Positions 1 to 7,050 of a stretch of DNA of 10,785 bases are shown piece after piece (the first letter of the stretch is position 1; each line of letters begins with the position of its first letter). Below the pieces are notes generated by a model. That model made no database searches, was not told the DNA's origin, and saw only the letters and a program-made list of their open reading frames with translations. The translations under genes were made by a program, and so were the position numbers. The DNA is from JAJRZX01 sp964407495 (GTDB lineage Bacteria > Desulfobacterota > GWC2-55-46 > JADFVP01), in assembly GCA_964407495.1 (NCBI GenBank), contig CAYOVP010000063.1, positions 1 through 10,785 on the forward strand, read 5' to 3'.

Positions 1-134
1 CCTCTGCTCCCCTGCCCCCTTTGCGCCCTTTGCCCCCTGCGTCTTTGTATCTAAGACTACCAACTCTTCCCCTTTCTGTCTACCCCTCCCCTGTTTCCAT
101 ATCTCCCCTCTCTCCTCTCCCGCTTCGCCTCGAG
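1..134. other. gene-free purine/pyrimidine-skewed tract downstream of pheT
   Basis: No convincing coding sequence lies between the pheT stop and the window edge. The minus strand is strongly purine-rich. Positions 9-37 carry four C-runs of 4, 5, 3 and 5 on the plus strand, separated by loops of 2, 6 and 4 nt, so the minus strand has a canonical four-run G-quadruplex pattern. No GC stem followed by a U-run is seen, so a classical intrinsic terminator for the operon is not evident here. The only minus-strand ATG near pheT (about position 98) meets a stop after six codons. Confidence 0.5.
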
Positions 135-2546
135 CTACTCGCCTCGAACAGTGGCATTGAAACGACGGGTCAATGCACTGACAAGGCGGGAGTGAGCCTT
201 CTCCACCTCTTGGTGTGTAAGTGTCTTTACAGGGCTCCTGTACCTGATCCTGAAGGCAAGACTCCTGGTGCCGCTTGGTAGTTCTTTTCCATAGTATACA
301 TCAAAGAGGTCAACACTTTCAATAAGTTTTGTATTAATTTCATTTATTACGGAGACAATCTTATCGCATGGTATGGCTTTATCGACCACAATGGCGAGGT
401 CCCGCGTGGAGGCCGGGTATCTTGGCAATGGGGTAAAGGAGGGCTCGGAAGAGATGGATGCAGAGAGGGTCTTCAGGTCCATCTCGAAGAGATAGGCCCT
501 GTGGTTGGTACTGAGAGATTCGGTGAGGCTGGGATGGAGTTCGCCAAGGACGGCGAGACTATCATCTGTGCCGAGTCTCAGGAGGGCCGAGCGTCCGGGG
601 TGGAAGAAGGCGCTGTCAGGGCCGTCGTAGGGGGCAAAAATACTCTTTCCTGTAACCCGGAGTTCGTCAAGGAGGGCCTCGATTATTCCCTTGATATCAA
701 AGAAATCAACTGGTTCTGGGTTGCTGTTCCAAGTGGGCCTGCTTCTCTCTCCGTATATGAGACCTGCGACCTTCCAGTTCTCGACAGGGCCCTTCAAGCC
801 GGCGTGAAAGACAGGGCCGAGTTCGAAGACATGGACAGAGGAGGCGCCGCGGGCAAGGTTTGTCTCAAGTGTCTTCAGGAGGCCGGGCATGAGTGAACCG
901 CGAAGGACTCCATGGTCTTCGCTGAGGGGGTTGAGGATGGCCACTCCTGCGCTACTGCCGCCAAAGAGGGAGAAGACGTCCTCGGAGACGAAACTGTAGT
1001 TGACCACTTCAGTGAGTCCGAGGGAGGTGAGTTGGTGTTTGATCCTGTTCTTAAGCCTTACCTCGGGCGGTACGGCGGCGGCACCGAGGGTTACGAGGGG
1101 CATGGCAGTGGGGATGAGGTCGTAGCCAAGGAGCCTTGCGGCTTCTTCAAGAAGGTCTACTCTTGCGGTTATGTCCGTCCGGTACGATGGAGGGGAACAG
1201 AGGAGGACATCTTCGTTCTTTTCAGATGAACGCAGATCGATTCCGAGGCGAGTGAACTTCTTGATTATTGTATCTTTGTCGAGGTCCATGCCAAGAGAGG
1301 CCGAGGCCTTCTTCACGTTGAACTCGATATCAGGAGGGGTGAATTTCACAGGGTATATGTCTATGACCCCACCGGTAGCCCGTCCGCCGGCCACATCGAG
1401 TATCATGGCCGCGGCTTTTACGAGGGCCACCCTTACGCAGTCTATGTCAACGCCCCTCTCGAACCTGTATGAAGAGTCTGACGAGAGGCCGAGGGCCTTT
1501 GAGGCGCGTCTTATGACAAGGGGGTCGAAGAAGGCAGACTCGAGGAGGACCCGTGTAGTGGTCTCTGAGACGGCTGTCTCCTGGCCGCCCATTATGCCGC
1601 CAACTGCCACGGGCCCCTGGGCATCGGCTATAACAAGAGCGGTGTTGCCCTCAAACTCTATCTCGGTCTTGTCTATTGTAGTGATGGTCTCGTTCTTTCT
1701 GTCGGTACGGACGCGTATGACCCGACCTCTTATCTTGGAGAGATCGAAGGCGTGCATGGGCTGGCCGAGTTCGAGGAGGATATAATTGGTGATATCGACG
1801 ATATTGTTAACAGGCCTCATTCCGTGCGCAACGAGGCGCGAGGCTATGAAGTCGGGCGAGGGGCCCACCTTTACGCCCTCGATTACCATGGCAGTATACC
1901 GCGGGCAGGCCTCGGCATCTTCCACATCTATGTCTATGACGTTACTGGCCGGGGGGGTCTCTTCGGCCTCGTCTTCTTCCTCGAGGACGAGGTCTGCGCC
2001 TGTAATGGCCGCTATCTCGCGGGCAAGGCCCTTTATGCTGAGGACATCGCCACGGTTTGGCGTGATGGATATCTCGAAGATTACATCATCGAGGCCGAGG
2101 ACCTCCCTTATGTCCATGCCAAGGGGGGTCTCGGGCGGGAGTATGAGTATGCCCTCAGATTCCTCCTCCATGCCGAGTTCTGCTCCTGAGCACATCATGC
2201 CCCCTGAGACCACGCCCCGTATCTTTGATTTCTTTATCTTGAACCCACCGGGGAGCACTGCGCCAGGCAGGGCCAGGGCCACGGCGTCGCCAGGCTTCAT
2301 GTTCGTGGCTCCGCAGACTATCTGGTGCTCTTCGCCGCCTGTGGTGACGGTGCAGAGGCTCAGGCGGTCTGCATTGGGGTGTGGTTCCCGCGTGAGTATC
2401 TTTGCCGTAACAACGCCCTTTATCCCGGCGCCGAGACGGCGCAGGGACTCCACCTCTACGCCAGCCATTGTCAGTTGATGGGCAAGGTCCTCAGGGGGCG
2501 GTATCTCGGAGAGGTACTCACTCAGCCAGTTGTAACTATAGAGCAT
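135..2546 (-). CDS. pheT: phenylalanyl-tRNA synthetase beta subunit PheT
   Basis: This is the beta subunit of cytosolic PheRS (alpha2beta2), which charges tRNA-Phe and edits mischarged Tyr-tRNA-Phe. The 803-residue length is normal for the bacterial family. The N-terminus has the typical YNWL motif (residues 5-8). An EMAP/OB-type tRNA-binding domain follows at about residues 40-150, with HPNADRL at 56-62. Next come the B3/B4 editing region (about 210-380), the B5 region (about 400-470) and a catalytic-like core. A C-terminal FDX-ACB anticodon-binding domain begins near RYPASTRDLAIV and runs to the end. The ATG at 2546 is preceded by an AAGGA element about 10 nt upstream. It lies 73 nt downstream of pheS, the usual pheST pairing, and is the last gene of the operon visible here. 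No frameshift or truncation is seen. Confidence 0.98.
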   Translation of the reverse strand: MLYSYNWLSEYLSEIPPPEDLAHQLTMAGVEVESLRRLGAGIKGVVTAKILTREPHPNADRLSLCTVTTGGEEHQIVCGATNMKPGDAVALALPGAVLPGGFKIKKSKIRGVVSGGMMCSGAELGMEEESEGILILPPETPLGMDIREVLGLDDVIFEISITPNRGDVLSIKGLAREIAAITGADLVLEEEDEAEETPPASNVIDIDVEDAEACPRYTAMVIEGVKVGPSPDFIASRLVAHGMRPVNNIVDITNYILLELGQPMHAFDLSKIRGRVIRVRTDRKNETITTIDKTEIEFEGNTALVIADAQGPVAVGGIMGGQETAVSETTTRVLLESAFFDPLVIRRASKALGLSSDSSYRFERGVDIDCVRVALVKAAAMILDVAGGRATGGVIDIYPVKFTPPDIEFNVKKASASLGMDLDKDTIIKKFTRLGIDLRSSEKNEDVLLCSPPSYRTDITARVDLLEEAARLLGYDLIPTAMPLVTLGAAAVPPEVRLKNRIKHQLTSLGLTEVVNYSFVSEDVFSLFGGSSAGVAILNPLSEDHGVLRGSLMPGLLKTLETNLARGASSVHVFELGPVFHAGLKGPVENWKVAGLIYGERSRPTWNSNPEPVDFFDIKGIIEALLDELRVTGKSIFAPYDGPDSAFFHPGRSALLRLGTDDSLAVLGELHPSLTESLSTNHRAYLFEMDLKTLSASISSEPSFTPLPRYPASTRDLAIVVDKAIPCDKIVSVINEINTKLIESVDLFDVYYGKELPSGTRSLAFRIRYRSPVKTLTHQEVEKAHSRLVSALTRRFNATVRGE

Positions 2547-2619
2547 GGGATATGGTCCTTGTCGTGTTCCTGGGCGTGCGGGCCTGCACGAGGCCGATGA
2601 CGTGGCCGCAGTCCAGGGA

Positions 2620-3645
2620 TCAGAACTGGTTTATGAAACGGAGATCATTATCAAAGAAGAGCCTGATGTCGTCGATTCCGAACTTCAGCATGGCTATTCT
2701 CTCTATACCGAGGCCAAAGGCAAAGCCCGAGACCTTGTCCGGGTCATAGCCCACGGCCCTGAATACGCGGGGGTGTATCATCCCCGAACCGAGTATCTCG
2801 AGCCACCCTGTTCCCTTGCAGACCCTGCAGTCTGCGCCCGAACCTCCGCAGATGACGCACTGGATATCAACCTCTGCGCTGGGCTCGGTAAAGGGAAAGA
2901 AACTGGGGCGGAAGCGTACGGAAACGTCTTTACCAAAGAGGGTTTGGAGAAAATATGTGAGAACTGCCTTCAGGTTGCTGAAGGAGATGCCGTCCCCCAC
3001 CATGAAGCCTTCTACCTGGTGGAACATGGGTGTATGCGTTACGTCTGAGTCACGGCGGTAGACCGTGCCTGGGGCTATGACCCGTAGCGGCGGGTTCTGG
3101 GCCTCCATTACCCTCACCTGTACGGGCGAGGTATGTGTACGAAGGAGCATGTCATTTGCGATGTAGAAGGTATCCTGCATATCTCGCGCAGGGTGGTCTC
3201 GGGGGATATTCAGGGCCTCGAAGTTGTAATAATCGAGTTCGAGTTCAGGGCCCTCGGCGATTGAGAAACCAAGGCCAGTGAAGATGTCTTCCACCTCGTT
3301 CATGATGGTGGTGATGGGGTGGAGCGAGCCTGCCCGGGGTCTGCGACCGGGGAGCGTGACATCAAGGGTCTCGGCGTGGAGTTTTTCGTCTGCAAGTGTT
3401 CTGCGCAGTTCTGCGCCGCGTTGCTTGAGACGCTCCTCGATCAGGGACTTGAGGCCGTTTATCTGCTTTCCCGCCTCCCGTCTCTTGCCAGGCTCCAGTC
3501 TGCCGAGGCCCTTCAGCAGGAGTGATACCTTGCCCTTCCGGCCAAGGTAACGCACGCGCAGGGCCTCGAGGTCTTCTGGCGTCTCCACGCCTTCTATGGC
3601 GGAGAGTGCCTCGGACCTTATGCCTTGAATTGTCTCTTTCATCAC
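2620..3645 (-). CDS. pheS: phenylalanyl-tRNA synthetase alpha subunit PheS
   Basis: This is the catalytic alpha subunit of PheRS, a class II aminoacyl-tRNA synthetase. Residues 1-90 are the charged, helical N-terminal arm, expected to form the tRNA-binding coiled coil. The catalytic domain follows, with motif 2 around residues 190-212 (TVYRRD, then THTPMFHQVEG) and motif 3 around 307-320 (GFAFGLGIERIAML). Four cysteines at 263, 266, 273 and 276 (CVIC and CRVC) form a possible metal-binding knuckle, seen in many bacterial PheS. The length of 340-341 aa is normal. The start is GTG at 3645 or, more likely, the adjacent ATG at 3642. No Shine-Dalgarno is visible. Instead a stable hairpin (3655-3675) ends nine bases before the GTG. 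It is followed by pheT and preceded by rplT. Confidence 0.98.
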   Translation of the reverse strand: MMKETIQGIRSEALSAIEGVETPEDLEALRVRYLGRKGKVSLLLKGLGRLEPGKRREAGKQINGLKSLIEERLKQRGAELRRTLADEKLHAETLDVTLPGRRPRAGSLHPITTIMNEVEDIFTGLGFSIAEGPELELDYYNFEALNIPRDHPARDMQDTFYIANDMLLRTHTSPVQVRVMEAQNPPLRVIAPGTVYRRDSDVTHTPMFHQVEGFMVGDGISFSNLKAVLTYFLQTLFGKDVSVRFRPSFFPFTEPSAEVDIQCVICGGSGADCRVCKGTGWLEILGSGMIHPRVFRAVGYDPDKVSGFAFGLGIERIAMLKFGIDDIRLFFDNDLRFINQF

Positions 3646-3654
3646 AAGAAACAG

Positions 3655-3675
3655 GCCGCTTCGGCATGAAGCGGC
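3655..3675 (-). terminator. hairpin immediately upstream of pheS, possible attenuator
   Basis: A perfect 8-bp inverted repeat (GCCGCTTC / GAAGCGGC) with a 5-nt loop. On the minus-strand RNA it is followed by CUGUUUCUU and then the pheS start codons. The stem is GC-rich and the tail is U-rich but interrupted, so it is at best a weak intrinsic terminator or an attenuator. E. coli pheST is controlled by attenuation through a Phe-rich leader peptide (pheM). No Phe-rich leader peptide is visible here, so any regulatory role is inference. Confidence 0.35.
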
Positions 3676-3697
3676 TCATCTGTATTTGTATGGTTTG

Positions 3698-3715
3698 GCG
3701 GGGCAATTGGCCCGC
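3698..3715 (-). other. second hairpin in the rplT-pheS gap
   Basis: A 5-bp GC-only stem (GCGGG / CCCGC) with an 8-nt loop lies between rplT and the pheS-proximal hairpin, in the same 103-nt untranslated stretch. With the 3655-3675 hairpin it makes this gap unusually structured. There is no U-run after it. Confidence 0.3.
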
Positions 3716-3748
3716 AGTGGTCGGGACTCTTCCTACAGGTGCCCTGCC

Positions 3749-4108
3749 TCAGGAGGCAAGTGCCGTACGCGCGGTCTCCACGATGCGCGAGAAGGCCTCG
3801 GGGTCTCTGGCGGCAATGTCTGCAAGGACCTTCCTGTCGAGCCCAACGCCGCTCGCGGCAAGGCCGTTCATGAGCCGCGAGTAGGTAATGCCGTTCAGGC
3901 GCGCCGCGGCGTTGATCCTCGTTATCCAGAGCCTGCGCATGACGCGTTTTCTGTTTCTCCTGTCGCGATATGCGAAGGAGAGCCCTCTTTCTACGGCCTC
4001 TGTGGCTATGCGGTAGAGATTGCCGTTGCCGCCACGGTACCCCTTGGCGGCCTTGAGGACCTTTCTCCTCTTTTTCTTGGCATTTACGCTTCTCTTTACC
4101 CTTGGCAT
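3749..4108 (-). CDS. rplT: 50S ribosomal protein L20
   Basis: L20 is an early 23S rRNA-binding protein needed for 50S assembly and, in several bacteria, a translational repressor of its own operon. The 119-residue length matches the family. The N-terminal extension (MPRVKRSVNAKKKRRK, then KGYRGG) is very basic, as expected for the rRNA-penetrating tail. The globular part contains YRDRRNRKRVMRRLWITRINAAAR (about residues 47-70), the family hallmark, and a NGITYSRLM segment. The ATG at 4108 has a good Shine-Dalgarno (AAGGAG, 7-nt spacing). The gene sits 131 nt downstream of rpmI, a longer gap than usual for this pair. A TATAAT sequence lies in the gap. Confidence 0.98.
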   Translation of the reverse strand: MPRVKRSVNAKKKRRKVLKAAKGYRGGNGNLYRIATEAVERGLSFAYRDRRNRKRVMRRLWITRINAAARLNGITYSRLMNGLAASGVGLDRKVLADIAARDPEAFSRIVETARTALAS

Positions 4109-4239
4109 CTTAGTGCTCCTTGAAGATTATTATTATAACGTTGCTCTTGTTCAGGCGCGGCGGACTCTCTGTCAGGGAAGATGGTTGTTTTCCATGCCCG
4201 CGAGAAAAAGTGGCCAGCGTCCGTAGGTGATCTTCTTTC
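4109..4239 (-). promoter_or_regulatory. long rpmI-rplT spacer with TATAAT-like element
   Basis: This 131-nt spacer ends in an AT-rich block on the minus strand reading TTATAATAATAAT, directly before the rplT ribosome-binding site. The TATAAT could act as a -10 element, but no good -35 is found 16-18 nt upstream, and the distance to the Shine-Dalgarno is very short. The spacer also holds a small ATGG...CCAT inverted repeat. An internal promoter is possible but not demonstrated by the sequence. Confidence 0.2.
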
Positions 4240-4437
4240 TCAGGCGCAACCGAGCATCCTCTTCACGGCCCTGGAGTCGGCCTTTGTAACGAGGCCGGGC
4301 TTTCTCAGGTTGCGCTTGGCAGACTGGGGCTTTGTGGTGAGGATATGCCTGAGCCCTGATTTCTTGCGTTTCACCTTGCCGGTGGCCGTGAGTTTGAACC
4401 TCTTTGCGGCCCCTCTGTTTGTCTTGAGTTTTGGCAT
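4240..4437 (-). CDS. rpmI: 50S ribosomal protein L35
   Basis: L35 is a small basic protein of the large ribosomal subunit. The 65-residue sequence starts MPKLKTNRGAAKRFKLTATG, the conserved L35 N-terminus, and continues with KVKRKKSGLRHIL and the Lys/Arg-rich RNLRKPG segment. The ATG at 4437 is chosen because the family begins exactly at MPKLKT. An in-frame upstream start at 4488 would add 17 residues not found in L35 and would run through the leader hairpin. GAGGAG lies about 9 nt upstream of the chosen ATG. It follows infC and precedes rplT, the classical infC-rpmI-rplT order. In E. coli this gene is the entry point of L20 translational repression. Here the leader is also structured. Confidence 0.97.
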   Translation of the reverse strand: MPKLKTNRGAAKRFKLTATGKVKRKKSGLRHILTTKPQSAKRNLRKPGLVTKADSRAVKRMLGCA

Positions 4438-4460
4438 GAGTCTTTTTTCTCCTCTATTAA

Positions 4461-4486
4461 GGCCAGCGGGTAGCACCCACAAGGCC
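4461..4486 (-). promoter_or_regulatory. hairpin just upstream of the rpmI ribosome-binding site
   Basis: On the minus-strand RNA, GGCC pairs with GGCC around an inner 6-bp stem (GUGGGU / ACCCGC, one G-U pair) closed by a 3-nt GCU loop, with a small internal loop between them. The structure ends about 10 nt before the rpmI GAGGAG. Its position is where an L20 or L35 operator would act. The assignment is inferred from position only; I do not recognise a specific family motif. Confidence 0.4.
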
Positions 4487-4508
4487 ATTTTTCATGTTCA
4501 TACAAAGT

Positions 4509-4562
4509 GGGCCGGAGCGTGTCCAGGGCCTTGGACTGCCCTGACCCGGCCCGAGAGCCGGG
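4509..4562 (-). promoter_or_regulatory. infC-rpmI spacer with mutually exclusive stems
   Basis: Three stems can be drawn on the minus-strand RNA directly after the infC stop. Stem A pairs 4545-4550 with 4557-4562 (6 bp). Stem B pairs 4524-4529 with 4538-4543 (6 bp). Stem C pairs 4509-4515 with 4546-4552 (7 bp, CCGGCCC with GGGCCGG) and encloses stem B. Stems A and C share bases, so only one can form at a time. This is the arrangement of a regulatory switch in the position used for L20 control of rpmI-rplT in other bacteria. The stems are read directly; the function is inferred. Confidence 0.4.
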
Positions 4563-4564
4563 GA

Positions 4565-5095
4565 TCAGGACTTTTTCTCCTTTATCTGCTGTGGGGCCAG
4601 GAGCATTGTCATCTTCCGGCCCTCCATGCGGGGCAGTGCCTCTACATTGGCAACGTCCTTGAGGTCCTGGGCGATACGCGAGAGCATCTTCTCGCCGATT
4701 TCCTTGTGTACGATCTCGCGGCCCCTGAAGAAGACAAAGAACCTCACCCTGTCGCCGGATTCGAGGAACTTCCTGGCATTTCGTTCCTTGAAGAGGAAAT
4801 CGTGCTCATCGGTCTTTGGCCGGAGTTTTATTTCTTTTATGTTGATAACAGACTGTTTCTTCCGTGCTTCCCTTGCCCGTTTGCTCATCTGGTACTTGTA
4901 CTTGCCGTAGTCCATGATGCGGCAGACGGGCGGTTTTGCCTGGGGCGCCACCTCCACAAGGTCGAGTCCAGCCTCGGAGGCGATATTAAGGGCCTCGTTG
5001 GTGGGCATTATACCGAGTTGGTTGCCCTCCGAGTCCACTACCCTGACTTGTGGCACCTTTATCTGGCTGTTGGTGCGTGTCCTGTCCCTTGCTAT
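4565..5095 (-). CDS. infC: translation initiation factor IF-3, AUA start
   Basis: IF3 binds the 30S subunit, prevents premature 50S joining and rejects non-canonical start codons. The N-domain has the family signature RTNSQIKVPQVRVVD, EALNIASEAGLDLVEV and PPVCRIMDYGKYKYQ. The linker and C-domain have IKEIKLRPKTDEHDF, FFRGREIVHKEIG and the ending MTMLLAPQQIKEKKS. The first standard start codon in frame is GTG at 5056, but this would cut off the conserved R-x-N-x-x-I segment and has no Shine-Dalgarno. The frame closes with TGA at 5102-5104. Between that stop and the GTG the only plausible start is ATA at 5095, giving 176 aa, a normal IF3 length. It has an excellent Shine-Dalgarno (5102-5111) and overlaps the thrS stop as ATAG. 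E. coli infC starts at AUU and is autoregulated by IF3; AUA here would serve the same purpose. Confidence 0.93.
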   Translation of the reverse strand: MARDRTRTNSQIKVPQVRVVDSEGNQLGIMPTNEALNIASEAGLDLVEVAPQAKPPVCRIMDYGKYKYQMSKRAREARKKQSVINIKEIKLRPKTDEHDFLFKERNARKFLESGDRVRFFVFFRGREIVHKEIGEKMLSRIAQDLKDVANVEALPRMEGRKMTMLLAPQQIKEKKS

Positions 5096-7023
5096 AGAGG
5101 CTCACCCCCTTGCGGTTTATTTTCTTCGTTTATCAGTTGCACGAAGTCCTCGATGCCCATGGCACCGAGTACGCCCCGTCCCTTGGCCCGGGGTGTTATC
5201 TTTTCTTCTTTTTCTTCCCTGTCTCCCAAGACAAGGAGGTAGGGTATCTTCTCTACCTCGCCTTCGCGTATCTTGAAGCCAAGTTTCTCGGCCCTGTCGT
5301 CGAGTTCGGCGCGGATGCCTGCGTCCTTGAGGGCGGCAAGGACACGTGCTCCATAGTCCGCGTTGCGCTCGGTGACAGTGAGAATACGTACCTGCATGGG
5401 AGCGAGCCAGACCGGGAAGGCGCCGCCATAGTGCTCTACAAGGCACCCCATGAACCGTTCTAGCGAGCCCATGAGCGCGCGGTGGAGCATAATGGGGCGG
5501 GTCTCCTCGCCGGAACTGTCCCTGTATGTGACGTCGAAGCGCTCCGGCAGGTTGAAGTCCACCTGGAGGGTGGAACACTGCCAACTCCGGCCAAGGACGT
5601 CTTTTATCTTAATGTCTATCTTTGGCCCGTAAAAGACCCCTTCGCCGGGGTCAATGGTGTACTCCAGCCCCAGGGCCCTCATGGCGCCGGCGAGTGCGTC
5701 CTCGGCAGAGGCCCAGTCAGCGAGGTCGCCGACGTATTTTTCGGGCCTTGTGCTGAGGTATATGTCGAAATCATTAAACCCGAAAGACCTGAGTATGTAA
5801 AGGGTAAACTTGAGTACGCCCTTTATTTCCTCTTCCATCTGCTGGGGTGTCATGAATATATGGGCGTCGTCCTGAGTGAAGCCGCGGACGCGGAGAAGGC
5901 CGTGGAGCACGCCAGAGCGCTCGTAGCGGTATACGGTGCCGAGTTCGGCATAGCGTATGGGGAGGTCGCGGTAACTACGGAGACGGCTCTTGTAAACCTG
6001 TATATGGAAGGGGCAGTTCATGGGTTTTACGATGTAGTCCTGCCCTTCCACGTCCATGGGAGAGAAGAGGTTCTCGCGGTAAAAGTCCCAGTGCCCGGAG
6101 GTCTTCCAGAGTTCTATGGAAGCCACGTGAGGCGAGTATATGATATCATAGCCGTGCTTTCTGTGCTCGCCTCTCCAGAAGTCTTCTATGATGCCGCGCA
6201 CTGCCGCGCCCTTTGGGTGCCAGAGCACGAGGCCAGGGCCCACGTCCTGGCTTATGGAGTAGAGGTCGAGGTCCTTACCGAGACGACGGTGGTCGCGCTT
6301 CCTGGCCTCCTCGAGGAGTTTCAGGTACTTCTTGAGGGCATCGCGGGAGGCGAAGGCAGTGCCATATATGCGCTGGAGCATCTTGTTGTGCTCGTCGCCC
6401 CGCCAGTACGCGCCGGCTATTCCTGTGAGTTTAAAGGCCTTTATATACCCTGTAGAGGGTATGTGAGGGCCGCGACAGAGGTCGGTAAAGCCGCCCTGGG
6501 TGTATAAGGTGACGGTCTCGGCGTCTATTTCTTCCAGGATCTCCACCTTGTAGTCTTCGTCCCTCTCACGAAAGAACTCCATCGCCTCTTCCCTGGGAAG
6601 GGCCTTCACGCAAAAGGGGATGTTCTCCCTTATTATCTCGGTCATGCGTTTTTCTATGCGTTCGAGGTCATGGGGCGTAAAGGTATCGGGAGAGTCGAAG
6701 TCGTAGTAGAAGCCGCTCTCTATGGTGGGGCCTATGGCGAGTTTTACCTCGGGGTAGAGTTCTTTTACGGCCTGGGCCATGACATGGGCCGTGGAGTGGC
6801 GGAGTATATCGAGACCCTCGGGGCTCTCGAGGAGAAGGGGCTCGAGGACGCCGTCTTCCACATTGGCGGGGCTGGAACGCAGGTCTACCAGTCTGCCGCC
6901 TGCGGTCTTGAGGGCCACGCATTTTTTATGGAGGCCTCCGCCATAGGCCTTGAGCGTGTCGAGAAAGAGGTCTTCTGACCCGCACTCAAGGTCCACTCCG
7001 TTATCAAGCCTTATGATAGTCAT
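5092..7023 (-). CDS. thrS: threonyl-tRNA synthetase
   Basis: ThrRS charges tRNA-Thr and edits Ser-tRNA-Thr. The order of domains is TGS (about residues 1-65), the second additional/editing domain with HSTAH (His76, His80) and CRGPH, a class II catalytic core, and a C-terminal anticodon-binding domain from about residue 535. The zinc-site residues are present: Cys337 in MNCPFH, His388 in DDAHIF and His514 in MLHRALMGS. Motif 2 (YRYERSG...RVRGFTQDD) and motif 3 are intact. The ATG at 7023 (643 aa) puts the TGS strand MTIIRLDNG at the N-terminus, as in E. coli ThrRS. The in-frame ATG at 7062 would add 13 residues but lies inside a predicted stem and lacks a clear Shine-Dalgarno. It follows tRNA-Val, and its TAG stop overlaps the infC start. 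The leader stem suggests translational control. Confidence 0.97.
   Translation of the reverse strand: MTIIRLDNGVDLECGSEDLFLDTLKAYGGGLHKKCVALKTAGGRLVDLRSSPANVEDGVLEPLLLESPEGLDILRHSTAHVMAQAVKELYPEVKLAIGPTIESGFYYDFDSPDTFTPHDLERIEKRMTEIIRENIPFCVKALPREEAMEFFRERDEDYKVEILEEIDAETVTLYTQGGFTDLCRGPHIPSTGYIKAFKLTGIAGAYWRGDEHNKMLQRIYGTAFASRDALKKYLKLLEEARKRDHRRLGKDLDLYSISQDVGPGLVLWHPKGAAVRGIIEDFWRGEHRKHGYDIIYSPHVASIELWKTSGHWDFYRENLFSPMDVEGQDYIVKPMNCPFHIQVYKSRLRSYRDLPIRYAELGTVYRYERSGVLHGLLRVRGFTQDDAHIFMTPQQMEEEIKGVLKFTLYILRSFGFNDFDIYLSTRPEKYVGDLADWASAEDALAGAMRALGLEYTIDPGEGVFYGPKIDIKIKDVLGRSWQCSTLQVDFNLPERFDVTYRDSSGEETRPIMLHRALMGSLERFMGCLVEHYGGAFPVWLAPMQVRILTVTERNADYGARVLAALKDAGIRAELDDRAEKLGFKIREGEVEKIPYLLVLGDREEKEEKITPRAKGRGVLGAMGIEDFVQLINEENKPQGGEPL
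5102..5111 (-). promoter_or_regulatory. strong Shine-Dalgarno that decides the infC AUA start
   Basis: The minus strand reads AAGGGGGTGA, which pairs over ten consecutive bases with the usual 16S 3' end UCACCUCCUU, with one G-U pair. The GGGGG core ends 9 nt before the ATA at 5095. It lies inside the last thrS codons, so ribosomes finishing thrS would be delivered directly onto it. No comparable element precedes the GTG at 5056. Confidence 0.75.
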
Positions 7024-7050
7024 GTATCCATCCAGTGTGTTGAAATTCAC

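Noticed and set aside
3362..3706. Possible pheS leader peptide on the minus strand
   Set aside because: It runs far into pheS in another frame and has no Phe-rich segment, so it does not resemble PheM.
4240..4488. Extended rpmI starting at 4488
   Set aside because: The extra 17 residues have no counterpart in L35 and come from the leader hairpin; the family start MPKLKT is at 4437.
5482..6507. A 341-codon open frame on the plus strand opposite thrS
   Set aside because: It is wholly antisense to well-conserved thrS, resembles no family, and arises from the codon bias of the real gene. The same holds for the long open frames opposite pheT, pheS and infC.
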